From the NCBI GenBank assembly GCA_016193395.1, contig JACPSH010000022.1, positions 1-50,598 of the forward strand: 50,598 nt of DNA. The letters run 5' to 3'. Shown piece by piece: positions 8,457 through 18,081 of the stretch; positions within the stretch are counted from its first letter, which is position 1, and every line of letters begins with the position of its first letter. This DNA comes from Gammaproteobacteria bacterium (GTDB lineage: Bacteria > Pseudomonadota > Gammaproteobacteria > Eutrophobiales > Eutrophobiaceae). Made by a program: the position numbers and the translations under genes. The notes under the pieces were generated by a model. It did no database searches, was not told the DNA's origin, and was given only the letters and a program-made list of their open reading frames with translations.

Positions 8457-9674
8457 TCAGGCAACGAGGTTCTGCAGGCTCAAAATCGCCAGCAGGATCG
8501 AAATGATGATGGTCGCAATCAGCGCCCCAAGTCCCAGGATCAGGATGGGCTCAAGTAGCGTGAGGCAGCGCTTGATGCCGTTTGCGGCGTGCTGGTCGTA
8601 GATCTCCGCGACTTTCATCAGCATCGAATTCAACTGACCGCTTTCCTCTCCGACGGCGATGAGCTGAGTTGCCGTAGCAGGTATCAGGCCAGACTCCCGG
8701 ACCGGACCCGCGAACGACATGCCTCGCTCCAGGCTGGTTTCGACACGTGACAACACTTCCTCCAGCGCGAAATTTTGCACGACTCCCCGCGTTTGGCGCA
8801 CTGCGGCGAGCAAAGGCACGCCATTCTTGAGTAACGTGCCCAAGGTGCGCGAGATGCGCGCAATCTCCAGGTCCTGAATCACATTTCCCAGGATTGGTGC
8901 TTCCAGGACTTTCAAATCCCACCAGCGCCGCCAACCCGGGTTCGATAGTGCCGCCTTCGCCAGAAATACCGCTGCAACGGTCAGCAGCAACAACAGCCAC
9001 CAAAGCTCACCTACCACCGCTGCCACCCAGAACACGAACCTCGTGATCAGAGGCAGGGGCTGATTGGTATCTTCGAACAGCGGCACAAACTGCGGCACCA
9101 CAAAAAGCAGGAGCGCAAACAACGACATTACTGAAACGATCAGCAGTATCGCGGGATAAATCAGTGAAGTGACCACGGTTGATCGCAAGTCCGCCATCCG
9201 CTCGAGATAATCCGCGAACCGTTCCAGTACCGGCGCCAACTCGCCACTCGCCTCGCCAGCCCGAACGGTGTTCAAGTATAGAGAATCAAAGACATCACTA
9301 TGATTCTGAAGGGCTTCTCCGAGCGCTTGCCCACGTTGGACGCCTTCGCGCACATTGACGATTACCTCATGAAGTGCGGTGCCTTTTAACAAGCGCTCCA
9401 ACGTTACCAGAGCAGAGTCTAAAGGCATCCCGGCGGTGAGCAATGTGGCAAGCTCACGCGTGGCCGACGCCACATCCCTTCGTTTCACTGAACGCCTGCG
9501 GATTCGCAAACTCAGCGATGAGGCCTTACTCGAAACAGTCACCTCTTCTGCGGAAAGGGGATGGTGACCGGTGTCCTGAAGGTAGGCTATGGCAGTCCGC
9601 GCGCTGTCGGCCTCAACTTCTTTGCTGAATATCCTGCCGTTTGAGTCCGCGGCACGGACAAGGAATCGCGGCAT
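8457..9674 (-). CDS. gspF: Type II secretion inner-membrane platform protein GspF
   Basis: GspF is the polytopic core of the inner-membrane platform on which the pseudopilus is assembled. The 405-residue protein has the duplicated T2SSF cytoplasmic domain: first copy near 65-185 (ASATRELATLLTAGMPLDSA), second near 265-390 (ISRTLGTLLKNGVPLLAA, LIAVGEESGQLNSML). Each copy is followed by membrane segments (about 166-191 and 210-232, then the C-terminal ALIATIIISILLAILSL). Length matches the family. It is the last gene of the operon, 45 bases after gspE, and its 3' end faces the ATP-grasp gene only 32 bases away with no obvious terminator. Confidence 0.96.
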   Translation of the reverse strand: MPRFLVRAADSNGRIFSKEVEADSARTAIAYLQDTGHHPLSAEEVTVSSKASSLSLRIRRRSVKRRDVASATRELATLLTAGMPLDSALVTLERLLKGTALHEVIVNVREGVQRGQALGEALQNHSDVFDSLYLNTVRAGEASGELAPVLERFADYLERMADLRSTVVTSLIYPAILLIVSVMSLFALLLFVVPQFVPLFEDTNQPLPLITRFVFWVAAVVGELWWLLLLLTVAAVFLAKAALSNPGWRRWWDLKVLEAPILGNVIQDLEIARISRTLGTLLKNGVPLLAAVRQTRGVVQNFALEEVLSRVETSLERGMSFAGPVRESGLIPATATQLIAVGEESGQLNSMLMKVAEIYDQHAANGIKRCLTLLEPILILGLGALIATIIISILLAILSLQNLVA

Positions 9675-9719
9675 GTTTTATATATGAAGAATCACTGCGT
9701 TACGGTCATGGCAACGAAT

Positions 9720-11423
9720 TCAGCCCGATTCCTGGATGACCCGTGACACTTCCTCAATGGTCGTGAATCCCTGCAAAGCTTTCTGCAGACCGTGAGTCCG
9801 CATCGGGATCATTCCCTCACTCACCGCCGTTCGGAGAATTTCAGAGTGATCGGCGTGTGCGAGAACACTTTTGCGTATGTCTTCTGACATCGACATGATC
9901 TCGGCAATGACGGTTCGTCCCAGATATCCTGAATGCGCGCATGACTCACAACCAATCGCACGATAAAGAGTGATCGGTTTTGCATCAGCAATCCGATCCA
10001 GTTCAAGCTCACGGATCAAGACTTCGGGCGGTTCATACGGCTCCTTGCATTGCTCGCAGAGAATCCGCACAAGACGTTGAGCCAATACGCAATGGACCGT
10101 GGAGGCAATCAGATAATCTTCGAGTCCCATGTCCAGCAACCGGGTGATGGACCCGGAAGCATCATTGGTGTGCAGCGTAGAAAGTACGAGATGCCCGGTA
10201 AGGGCGGATTGCACCGCGATCCGTGCGGTCTCGAGATCGCGCATTTCCCCGATCATGATGATGTCCGGATCCTGGCGGACGATGGCCCGCAAGGCATTGG
10301 AAAAATCGAGGCCGATATTCGGCTTGACCTGAATTTGATTGACTCCCGCGAGTTGATACTCAACGGGATCCTCCACCGTCAGAATCTTTACACCAGGCTT
10401 ATTGAGAATCGTCAGCCCCGAATACAAAGTGGTGGTCTTCCCGCTACCAGTCGGGCCGGTTACAAGGATGATCCCATGCGTTGCCCGCAGGGAGTCATGC
10501 AGACGACTCAGGGCGGGTCTGCTGAAACCCAGGGCACCCAGTTCCAGGGGAACATACTGCCGATCGAGGAGACGCAGCACCACGCTCTCGCCATGCAAGG
10601 TCGGTACGGTGGACACACGGAGGTCAACCGTCCGGCCCTGAGTCTTCAGTTGAATTCGACCATCCTGTGGCCGGCGACGCTCGGCGATATCTATTTTCGC
10701 CATCAACTTGATACGGGAGATGACCGCGGCGGCGGATCGGACCGGAGGCGCCTCGGCAGGCTGCAACACGCCGTCAATCCGATAGCGCACCTTGAGATCC
10801 TTGTCGAACGGCTCGATGTGAATGTCGGATGCACGCAGTTCCAGAGCGCGATCGATCAGCAGATTGACCAGGCGGATGACCGGGGCCTCCGCCGCCAGAT
10901 CCCGCAGATGTTCGGTAGTATCCCCGGCGGGTCCTTCATCTGCAGACTCGATCTGCTGGACTATACCCTCCATGGCCGTCTGCCCCTCTCCGTAAATAAC
11001 ATTCAGCAGGTTCTCTACGTCGGCCAACGTAGCAATACGCACGTCGATTCTGCGCGACATTGCCAGGGAAAGGGCCTCCAGGGGATATTCATAAGAGGGG
11101 TCGACCGCGGCGACGATGACCGTGTCACCACCATCAGCAAGCGGGACAACGCCAAACTCCCTCAGAAATCGGCTCGAAAGTCCCTTGAATGCTTCTGGAA
11201 CCGCGGCTGAATGACCATCGGAAAGCGGAGGGAACCCGAGAATACGCTGAGTTGCCGCGAGCAAATCCTGCTCGGACAGCACGCCCATCCGTACCAGGGT
11301 CAACCCCAGCCCCTTGGGCGAGCTCTGGTTAAGCCGCCTTGCAGCCTCAAGGTCAGCGGCGGAAATTTTCCCTTGATCGGTAAGGTAGGCGCCTATTTCC
11401 TTAAAGCCAGCCTCTGACATCAA
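9720..11423 (-). CDS. gspE: Type II secretion ATPase GspE
   Basis: This is the cytoplasmic hexameric ATPase that powers pseudopilus assembly. The 567-residue protein has N1/N2 domains (MshEN-like, about 1-145), the core with SDIHIEP at 199-205, Walker A GPTGSGKTT at 323-331, the Asp box, Walker B PDIIMIGEMRD at about 386-396 and the His box LSTLHTNDA. A zinc-binding CxxC pair follows (CEQC at 456-459, then CESC about 29 residues later), a feature separating GspE/PilB-type ATPases from PilT. There are tandem Met codons at the start. It sits between gspD and gspF on the minus strand. Confidence 0.97.
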   Translation of the reverse strand: MMSEAGFKEIGAYLTDQGKISAADLEAARRLNQSSPKGLGLTLVRMGVLSEQDLLAATQRILGFPPLSDGHSAAVPEAFKGLSSRFLREFGVVPLADGGDTVIVAAVDPSYEYPLEALSLAMSRRIDVRIATLADVENLLNVIYGEGQTAMEGIVQQIESADEGPAGDTTEHLRDLAAEAPVIRLVNLLIDRALELRASDIHIEPFDKDLKVRYRIDGVLQPAEAPPVRSAAAVISRIKLMAKIDIAERRRPQDGRIQLKTQGRTVDLRVSTVPTLHGESVVLRLLDRQYVPLELGALGFSRPALSRLHDSLRATHGIILVTGPTGSGKTTTLYSGLTILNKPGVKILTVEDPVEYQLAGVNQIQVKPNIGLDFSNALRAIVRQDPDIIMIGEMRDLETARIAVQSALTGHLVLSTLHTNDASGSITRLLDMGLEDYLIASTVHCVLAQRLVRILCEQCKEPYEPPEVLIRELELDRIADAKPITLYRAIGCESCAHSGYLGRTVIAEIMSMSEDIRKSVLAHADHSEILRTAVSEGMIPMRTHGLQKALQGFTTIEEVSRVIQESG

Positions 11424-11486
11424 TCTGCCATATCGACGCTAACTAACTCTAGGTGTTCCGCCCTTATGACCTGGCTTTTTTCCTTC

Positions 11487-13673
11487 CTAACTCCGAGGTT
11501 CAGGAGCCAGCTCGTGCATTTTTCTCCTGAACTCATCCGTCACATCTTTCGCCTGATCCCGATTGCCGACCACCCTGGGCGTGATCAGGACCAGCAGCTC
11601 GGTCTTGCGATCTTCCAGTTTTGTCTGACCAAATAGTTTCCCGATAATGGGTATCTTGTGCAGTATCGGCACTCCACCTTCACTATTCGTGGTCGTATTC
11701 TGGATCAAGCCGCCTAATACGATTGTATCGCCCGAATTGACGGCGACCACGCTCTCAATCTGCCTCTGTTGAATCGTCGGCGCATCGATGTTCGAGGTTG
11801 TCGTCGCCACGGCATTACTGACTTCCTGGAGTATCTCCATCGTAACGAGTCCGCCGGCATTAACACGCGGCGTGACGCTCAATGTCACCCCTGTCTTTCT
11901 AAACTCAATCTCGTTGACCGTGGGCGAATTGGGATCAATGTTGCTGGTGGATTGGCGCGAGGGAACCGGGATTTCATCGCCGACATTGATGGTCGCTGTC
12001 TGGTTGTCCAATACCATCAACGAAGGAGAGGAAAGAACGTTGAGTTCAGATTCCTGTTCCAGGGCGTTCAATGCCAGGCGCACCTGATCGGCGTTATCTA
12101 CAATGGTATAGGAGAAGCCCGGCGCGATTGCAGCCAGGCCCGCCGCCCCCAGGTCCAGGACGCCGCGCCCTTCCTTACCGCGGCTCGGCTCGATGGAGTT
12201 CTTGAAAAACCATTCAACGCCATAGTTGAGATCATCCCTTAATGTGACCTCGATGATACTGGCTTCAATCAAAACCTGTAGTGGCACGATATCCAGGCGC
12301 GCAATTGCGGATTCCACCATGCGGTAGTCCTCGGGCGAGGCGAGGATGACCAAGGCATTGCGCACATCATCGGCGATAATCTGGATCGAGTCCTGGCTGG
12401 GAAGTGCGGACTCGGAATCCAAAGTGCTCGCTGGCGCCTGGACTGACGGCATTGGCGGTTTCCCCGGCTTTGGCGCTGCCCTGGGGCGCTGTTGGCCCGC
12501 GATGCGCTCATCTGGCTCGCCCGTGACTTCCGCCGGTGATAATCCGGGAGCCAGTTGGGGCTGTCGGGGCTCGCGTGCTTCCACGGCGGTTGCGGATCCG
12601 AAGATGTGACCCAGGATCTCCGCGAGTTCCACCGCTTTGGCGTTTTGCACGTCATAGACATAAAGCTTCCGGCGCGAACTGGCCCCCGGCCGATCCAGTC
12701 GCCGCATCCAGGTTTCCGCTTCGCGAAGGCCGGCAGTCGTTGAGCTGATTAGCAGTATCGAGTTCAGGCGTTCTATGGGGATGGTGCGGACGATGCCACC
12801 CAGGAGTTCCTGCGAAGCTTCCGCTTCCATGCCCCCAATGATGGAATCCAGCTCCGCCTTCAACGTCCGCGGGTCGACATTGTCCAGCGGAAAGAGCCCC
12901 ACGGACATGCCGCGCAGCCAATCCACATCGAAGATGTCCACTGTCTCCTGCACCAGGTCCACTTCCGGTTTCGCGCCGGAGAAGATGACGAGATTGCGCT
13001 TCTTGTCTATGCGGAGATTGCTGTCCTTGGGCAGAACTGGCTCCAGGATCTTCTGCATCTCCTGCGCTGCAATGAACTGAAGCGGAATGATGCGTACCGT
13101 GTATCCAGCTTCACGTTGCTGCGCGGTAGAGGGAGTGGAATAACCTCGCGCCGCATTTTTTCTGGGCACGATCTGAAAGGCTTTGCCGGATTTCACGATG
13201 GCCGCGTTGTTCAGGGACAGCACTTCTTCCAATAGGGACAGGAGATCTGATTTTTTTAGCGGCCTGGAAGTCTCGATAGTGACTTTGCCGCCGACGCTCG
13301 GATCTACAACGTAGTTCTCTTCGAGCATGTCCCCCAATATGACTTTGATGAATTCGCGTAGATCGGCTTCCTGAAAGTTGAGAGTGATGTCGCCGGTATC
13401 CTGATTGTCTTGCGACGCGGGCTCCGGGTTGGCATCGCCCAGGAATTCTCCGGAGCCGAGTTCAACGATCTCCTGCTGAACCGGATTGATGCCTGAAGCA
13501 GCGGATACTTCTGCGCTGTGAGATGGCTGGGGAGATGAAGAGGTCGAGGGCGGACTGGCGGACTCTTGAGATGCGGCATCGGACTCCGCAGTCCCGATAG
13601 ATTGGCAGGCAGACAACAACAGGGCTGTCAGGACCGGAATGAGGCCCCGCAAAATCGCCGTGCTTATCATCAT
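11487..13673 (-). CDS. gspD: Type II secretion secretin GspD, predicted lipoprotein
   Basis: GspD forms the outer-membrane secretion pore. The product contains N0 (ITLNFQEADLREFIKVIL), several N1-N3 KH-like repeats and the C-terminal secretin domain (VLSSPSLMVLDNQTATINVG, VTPRVNAGGLVTMEI, VVAVNSGDTIVLGGLIQ), ending near VLITPRVV. The signal peptide ends in the lipobox LLSAC, so the mature secretin would be lipidated, as described for XpsD of Xanthomonas; this could remove the need for a pilotin. The frame opens at a GTG at 13688. ATGs at 13673 and 13670 follow an AAGG and look better, the second being best spaced. A Pro/Gln/Arg-rich linker (about residues 370-430) is longer than in enterobacterial GspD. 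Confidence 0.95.
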   Translation of the reverse strand: MMISTAILRGLIPVLTALLLSACQSIGTAESDAASQESASPPSTSSSPQPSHSAEVSAASGINPVQQEIVELGSGEFLGDANPEPASQDNQDTGDITLNFQEADLREFIKVILGDMLEENYVVDPSVGGKVTIETSRPLKKSDLLSLLEEVLSLNNAAIVKSGKAFQIVPRKNAARGYSTPSTAQQREAGYTVRIIPLQFIAAQEMQKILEPVLPKDSNLRIDKKRNLVIFSGAKPEVDLVQETVDIFDVDWLRGMSVGLFPLDNVDPRTLKAELDSIIGGMEAEASQELLGGIVRTIPIERLNSILLISSTTAGLREAETWMRRLDRPGASSRRKLYVYDVQNAKAVELAEILGHIFGSATAVEAREPRQPQLAPGLSPAEVTGEPDERIAGQQRPRAAPKPGKPPMPSVQAPASTLDSESALPSQDSIQIIADDVRNALVILASPEDYRMVESAIARLDIVPLQVLIEASIIEVTLRDDLNYGVEWFFKNSIEPSRGKEGRGVLDLGAAGLAAIAPGFSYTIVDNADQVRLALNALEQESELNVLSSPSLMVLDNQTATINVGDEIPVPSRQSTSNIDPNSPTVNEIEFRKTGVTLSVTPRVNAGGLVTMEILQEVSNAVATTTSNIDAPTIQQRQIESVVAVNSGDTIVLGGLIQNTTTNSEGGVPILHKIPIIGKLFGQTKLEDRKTELLVLITPRVVGNRDQAKDVTDEFRRKMHELAPEPRS

Positions 13674-13796
13674 GAACCTTGCCCTCACAGCCCCAGGGAC
13701 GATACCCAGGTGCGCCTTTCTTCGTCTGAATAGAAATTATGTGGTCAAGGGATTGGGCGAGGGAAGGATTTTCACCGTTATATGCGGGAAATACCG

Positions 13797-14417
13797 CTAC
13801 TCGGAGGGTTCAGGGGTGTCAGCTTCCGTGTCTTCGGCCGGTTCCGCTGCATCCACCTCTTCGGTATTCGACTCCGCTTTATTCGGCTCGGCTTTGGGTG
13901 GTTGCGCGGGAGATCTGCGTACCATGAGTACTAACTCCTTGATTTCATTTCCTTTCTTCAGGGAGATCGCCTCCGGCTCGATCCTGACCACCGTCCAGCC
14001 TCCGACCTCGTCTCCGAGTGCGGCCCGGCTCAATCCCTTCACCCCGGGCATTTCGATGACCGCCACCTGCCGACCGCTCGAAAGCGCGATCCCAGCGAGC
14101 ACCATTGCGCCTGTCGCCGGCCTCCTTTGCGCCCCACCCGTTGCGGTGGATACCTCACTATGTGAACCCTCCGGGAACGGGCGCCGACTTGGGTTGAATA
14201 ACGGTCTTTCCATCAGGTCCCGGTTATTGGCGATGAGTTCCACGGAACCCATGGCCTTTGCCGGGGGTTCGGAACTGGGAGCGGCCACCACACTCCGCTC
14301 CGGAACGCGTGTTGTAGATGCCAGGAACGCATATGCCTCCCAGAACAGCGTCGTTGCCAGGACAAGGCATGCGACACCCAGGCCGATCTGAACTCGCCGT
14401 TCAAATCGGGCGTTCAT
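13797..14417 (-). CDS. Type II secretion GspC/XpsN-like coupling protein
   Basis: This 206-residue bitopic protein has one N-terminal membrane segment (about 10-32) and a periplasmic region around 70-170 resembling the GspC homology region (LIANNRDLMERPLFNPSRRP, MVLAGIALSSGRQVAVIEM, LGDEVGGWTVVRIEPEAI). It ends in a Glu/Ala/Pro-rich tail with no PDZ domain. GspC-type proteins link the inner-membrane platform to the secretin. Its place between gspM and gspD is that of xpsN in Xanthomonas, so XpsN-like is the closer label. The start overlaps the gspM stop by 4 bases. A 108-base gap separates it from gspD, leaving room for an internal promoter. Confidence 0.8.
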   Translation of the reverse strand: MNARFERRVQIGLGVACLVLATTLFWEAYAFLASTTRVPERSVVAAPSSEPPAKAMGSVELIANNRDLMERPLFNPSRRPFPEGSHSEVSTATGGAQRRPATGAMVLAGIALSSGRQVAVIEMPGVKGLSRAALGDEVGGWTVVRIEPEAISLKKGNEIKELVLMVRRSPAQPPKAEPNKAESNTEEVDAAEPAEDTEADTPEPSE

Positions 14418-15004
14418 CCCGATCCCTGTCTGGAATCCGCATAGAACCCTGACACCTCCATGTAAACATTCAGGTCCTGAGTCGATGGGCCGCCGGTGCG
14501 ATTTGCTCTCGGTCCAGGGGCCTGAATGGTGAGCTTGTACACAATCATCGCTGGTTTGCCGGTGCGGCTACGTATGAGAAATTGTTGAAGGGCTTCGAGA
14601 CCGATCTGCAATTGCGCGCTTGCGGCGACTGCAGGAAAAGGCGTCTCCCTGGGCTTGGAAACGGCGCGCGTGCTTTTCAGGACCGCGCCTACAGTGTCAC
14701 CCAGCGCTTTGAGTTGTTTCTGTAGATCAGCGACTGCCAATGCTGCCGTGCCCCCTGTAAGCAATCGTGAGAGATCCAATGGTTTCGCGTGAAGCTCCTG
14801 TGCCTGCGCTTCAAGCGACCCAAGTTCTGCCGCAACCTTGACGACCTGTTCAGATTCAAAGCGAATCTGTTCCAGACGAACCGTATTGCGCTGGCGCGCA
14901 TCGAGGGCAGGCAATACCAACAATGCGGTCACGGCACACACGAGGGACAGCAATAGACCGCCGGCCAGGGCGGCGTGCCGGCGTGGTGCGAGTGTGAAGT
15001 TCAT
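14414..15004 (-). CDS. gspM: Type II secretion GspM/PilO-like protein
   Basis: The 196-residue bitopic protein has a membrane segment near residues 13-35 (LLLSLVCAVTALLVLPAL), a coiled-coil stretch (about 40-75, ending near LEAQAQELHA) and a small periplasmic ferredoxin-like domain. GspM pairs with GspL in the inner-membrane platform. The sequence is poorly conserved, so the call rests on topology and position. Both ends overlap neighbours by 4 bases (ATGA junctions with gspL and the gspC-like gene), indicating tight translational coupling. Confidence 0.82.
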   Translation of the reverse strand: MNFTLAPRRHAALAGGLLLSLVCAVTALLVLPALDARQRNTVRLEQIRFESEQVVKVAAELGSLEAQAQELHAKPLDLSRLLTGGTAALAVADLQKQLKALGDTVGAVLKSTRAVSKPRETPFPAVAASAQLQIGLEALQQFLIRSRTGKPAMIVYKLTIQAPGPRANRTGGPSTQDLNVYMEVSGFYADSRQGSG

Positions 15005-16071
15005 GGCGCCGTGACCACTTTGGCTGTGATCTGGAAAACATCCCGCCGGGTTGCATCGCTTCGTGTAATGGGAGAGCGCAACTGTACCGCTTCAAATAAC
15101 GGAGACTGTTCCAGAATGGGGATGATGTCGGCCGCCGCGTCGGATTGCCCCTGCAGATTGACCTCGCCATCCTGATACACGAGACGATTCACCCAGGCAT
15201 TGTCCGGCATTCGATTTGATAACTCTGCAAGCACGCCAATTGCCGTGACCTCGCCGATTCCGGATGTATCCAGAGCCTGTTGTCGCTCTTGCAGCAGACG
15301 CAATTCGCCGCGCAATTTCACAACCTGCTCTGCCTGCGACTTCAGTTTCGCAAGGCGGTCTTCACTTCTGGCAATGGTTATGCCTTGCAATATCACGGGC
15401 AGGTACAACACGGCAATCAGCAAGCAGCCTGCAAGCGCAGCGAGAACTCCAGTTCGTTTTTGTCTGAACAGCGTGGGGCGTAAATGTGCCCTTCGAGGCA
15501 ACAGTGGATATTCCACGCCGCGCCCGCGCTCGGAGACAGAGGCCGGATCCAGACCCAGCCGATCCAGTTGCGCCAGCATTGGATCAACGTCCTCGCGACG
15601 GCAGACGACCAGCTCTCCCATGTACCGGTTGGCATCCTTACTACGACCCCGTATGTGGTAGAAGAAGTAAACTTGATCCTCGAAAAATGGAGTTTGTCTC
15701 TCGAGTTCCAACCGGGCCATTTCCCGGAGATCGCGAGGGCTCGCCGCAGGCAAACTGAGTGCTCGACGCAGTATCCGCCCTGCTGGAATGATCAGCGTCA
15801 CGGGCGCGCCATCTGCATTCAGCGTAACCAGCCAGGAGGTGATACGCTCCTTGTCTGAATCAATAATGGATGAGATAGAGACACCGTCACGATGCGCTCT
15901 CCCCTGTCCCTCCACAATTGAGATAACCCACCCATCCCGAGTCAGTTCCACCTCGATGCGAACCGACCCGGCGGCATAGGCGCCGCGCAGAAATTCAGGC
16001 ACCAGAAGCTTCAGCCCATCTCGCCACCAGGAAAAGAAGTTCTCCATGAGATGATTCAATCGAAGCAGCAT
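15001..16071 (-). CDS. gspL: Type II secretion GspL-like protein (PilM/PilN-type architecture)
   Basis: This 356-residue protein combines a cytoplasmic actin-like region (about 1-210, including LRRALSLPAASPRDLREM) with a membrane segment (about 220-242, VLAALAGCLLIAVLYLPVIL) and a periplasmic coiled coil plus PilN-like domain. GspL recruits GspE to the membrane and partners GspM. I chose the ATG at 16071, two bases after the gspK stop. The frame extends upstream to 16131, but that would overlap gspK by nearly 60 bases. PilN-like similarity in the second half (LAELSNRMPDNAWVNRLVYQ) is clear. Confidence 0.85.
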   Translation of the reverse strand: MLLRLNHLMENFFSWWRDGLKLLVPEFLRGAYAAGSVRIEVELTRDGWVISIVEGQGRAHRDGVSISSIIDSDKERITSWLVTLNADGAPVTLIIPAGRILRRALSLPAASPRDLREMARLELERQTPFFEDQVYFFYHIRGRSKDANRYMGELVVCRREDVDPMLAQLDRLGLDPASVSERGRGVEYPLLPRRAHLRPTLFRQKRTGVLAALAGCLLIAVLYLPVILQGITIARSEDRLAKLKSQAEQVVKLRGELRLLQERQQALDTSGIGEVTAIGVLAELSNRMPDNAWVNRLVYQDGEVNLQGQSDAAADIIPILEQSPLFEAVQLRSPITRSDATRRDVFQITAKVVTAP

Positions 16072-16073
16072 GA

Positions 16074-16997
16074 TCACCCGTGTTTCATTCGTGGTGCACT
16101 GCCTTGCGGGATTGGCGGATTCTCCCGCCATGATAATACCCTGAGGCCACTGCCGGATTCTTCGTCGATGGCCACCGTGACCAACAGTCGAACTTTGGAA
16201 CCCGCCACAGCGCCCACGCTGTCTATTTCGATAACCGGATCGCCGGGACTCGACACCATGTTGCTGTCAACGCCGGAAATCAAGCTGGTCAATGCTGCAC
16301 GCCATTGGACGGGATCCCAATCCGTCACTGCAAAGAAGGATTCGACCACGCCGGCGTCGATGCCCGGCAGCGCAAGCAGTGCGGTCCGTTGAGCAAATTC
16401 CGGGGCAATCCCGGGCAGCCGCGAATGAATCGTCAGAGCGGGTGCAATGGCCTGAAATAGCCCGATCGTCATGCCGGCTACCAGGCCTAATTCTTCCACT
16501 GACGTAAAGGGAGCATTCTTGGGGCCATAGTCAAGACCGCGGCGCTCATATTCCTCCCGTTCTGCGCCGCCAGCCCTTGTCAGATCATCGGCATCTTTCC
16601 AGTCCAATATGACGGCAAGCATGGCGTCCGCATCCTGATCCGGTAATCCAGCCGATTTGAGCAGTGACCACAAAAGCTCTTCCCTGGCCGTATTGAGATC
16701 GACCTTTCCAGCCTCGTGGGTAAGCACGATGGTCGCGATCCCTTGTTCAGTGGATGATTGATGGGGGATACCGTCCGGCTGCCACCTCTCAGCCTCGGTG
16801 TCGGCCCGAAATCTTGACACCGCTATCCACACACCCGCTTCCGCCACGGCCCGCGCCTGCGCTCTTCGAACATTCAAAGATGCGAGTTTGCTGTCGGATC
16901 GCGATTCAGCAGCGATGCTCGCTGCAAGAAGGGTCAGGATTGCCATTATCCACAGCACCATGACCAGCACGATTCCATCCTGGTTTTGAGCACGCAC
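16074..16997 (-). CDS. gspK: Type II secretion minor pseudopilin GspK
   Basis: GspK caps the pseudopilus tip together with GspI and GspJ. The product begins with a short leader before a class III signal-like segment (DGIVLVMVLWIMAILTLLAA) and has the family hallmark DLNTAREELLWSLL, followed by DWKDADDLTRAGGAEREEYE and NAPFTSVEELGLV, within the large alpha-helical insert typical of GspK. The frame stays open upstream to 17174, deep inside gspJ. I chose the GTG at 16997, just after the gspJ stop, with GGGGAGG about 11 bases before it. This gives 307 residues, the usual size. Confidence 0.88.
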   Translation of the reverse strand: MRAQNQDGIVLVMVLWIMAILTLLAASIAAESRSDSKLASLNVRRAQARAVAEAGVWIAVSRFRADTEAERWQPDGIPHQSSTEQGIATIVLTHEAGKVDLNTAREELLWSLLKSAGLPDQDADAMLAVILDWKDADDLTRAGGAEREEYERRGLDYGPKNAPFTSVEELGLVAGMTIGLFQAIAPALTIHSRLPGIAPEFAQRTALLALPGIDAGVVESFFAVTDWDPVQWRAALTSLISGVDSNMVSSPGDPVIEIDSVGAVAGSKVRLLVTVAIDEESGSGLRVLSWRENPPIPQGSAPRMKHG

Positions 16998-17001
16998 GGG
17001 A

Positions 17002-17664
17002 TTAGGCGCCTCCCCAATGGAATTGATCCGCTCCGACTGCCGCCGTACTGCGCACAGGCGCGACGATTTCGAGCAGGCGTTTGTTGCCGTCAGAAAATTT
17101 GATTCGGGCTCGTACCATCGACGGCATTGACGACGCCGACGGCCATCGCGCATGCCATCGCGGCTTGATTCCATCCTCCGCCGATCCGAAATATGAAAAT
17201 TCGACGCCGCTCACGTGTTCAAACAAGACCACGGATTTCTCCCGTTCGCCCCCGGAAGGAGCAACGAAGTCCGTGGCGGGGGTCAGTGGCTCATAGTGAA
17301 GGAAGAGCGCGCTGCGGGAATTGCCGTTCCTTCCTGATTCCAACGTCACTACATATTGACTGTTTATGTCCGTATGCACCGGGAGAGCCGAGATGAAACG
17401 CATCCTGGTTTTCGATCCTGAGAAAGCCACGCGCGCCCCATTTGGACTTTCGACAGTCAGTGGGATGGACTGTTCAAGTTGACGCCGAAATGCTTCCGTC
17501 GCGAGTCGTTGAACGTCATTGGCGGAAAAACGCTGTTCGCTCGCACTCAGATTGCGGCTGGTGGTATATAAGAGCCCGCCCAGCAGCACCAGTATCAGCG
17601 AGAACAGCGCCATGGCGACCAGAACTTCCAGTAGTGTGAATCCTATTTGCAAGCGCCGGTTCAT
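17002..17664 (-). CDS. gspJ: Type II secretion minor pseudopilin GspJ
   Basis: The 220-residue protein starts MNRRLQIG then FTLLEVLVAMALFSLILVLL, a type IV prepilin-like signal with cleavage after Gly8 and Glu at mature position 5. The C-terminal beta-rich domain (about 100-215) is typical of GspJ, which joins GspI and GspK at the pseudopilus tip. It begins 12 bases after gspI and its end lies 4 bases before the chosen gspK start. The prepilin peptidase needed to process it (GspO/PilD) is not in this window. Confidence 0.93.
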   Translation of the reverse strand: MNRRLQIGFTLLEVLVAMALFSLILVLLGGLLYTTSRNLSASEQRFSANDVQRLATEAFRRQLEQSIPLTVESPNGARVAFSGSKTRMRFISALPVHTDINSQYVVTLESGRNGNSRSALFLHYEPLTPATDFVAPSGGEREKSVVLFEHVSGVEFSYFGSAEDGIKPRWHARWPSASSMPSMVRARIKFSDGNKRLLEIVAPVRSTAAVGADQFHWGGA

Positions 17665-17676
17665 ATGATCATTGCC

Positions 17677-18081
17677 TCAACGCAACGAGGCCGGTTTCAA
17701 AGTCCACAAATCAAATAAGCGGCTCTCGTCATTGCGTTTCCACGCTACCTGGACGCGTACGGACTTGAGGGGGACAGTTGAAGAGAACTGGACGTTTTCG
17801 ACTGCCTGATAATCGTCGACTGTCACTTGCCATACAAGGCCACCCGGTGAGCGCCCGTGGGTCGTGCCGTTCTTGAGATCCGACACCACGCCGGCCTGAG
17901 CCAGTATCGACTCTCCCAGCGTAACTGCCTCCCCATACTCTCCGTTTATTGTTGCGGCTCGTACGCCGTTTGACTGAATCCGGAGCACTACGCCCATTGA
18001 AATCGCGAGTATCAGGAATGCGGCGAGAACTTCCAGTAATGTGAATCCCTGCGATGCTTGGTGTGGAATGTGCCTATTCAC
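17677..18081 (-). CDS. gspI: Type II secretion minor pseudopilin GspI
   Basis: The 134-residue protein has a leader ending QASQG, then FTLLEVLAAFLILAISMGVV, the standard prepilin cleavage and hydrophobic helix. The middle region (YGEAVTLGESILAQAG) and C-terminal beta domain (SVRVQVAWKRNDESRLFDLW) match GspI, which nucleates the GspIJK tip complex. Its start overlaps the gspH stop by 4 bases, so the two are translationally coupled. The length is normal for GspI. Confidence 0.92.
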   Translation of the reverse strand: MNRHIPHQASQGFTLLEVLAAFLILAISMGVVLRIQSNGVRAATINGEYGEAVTLGESILAQAGVVSDLKNGTTHGRSPGGLVWQVTVDDYQAVENVQFSSTVPLKSVRVQVAWKRNDESRLFDLWTLKPASLR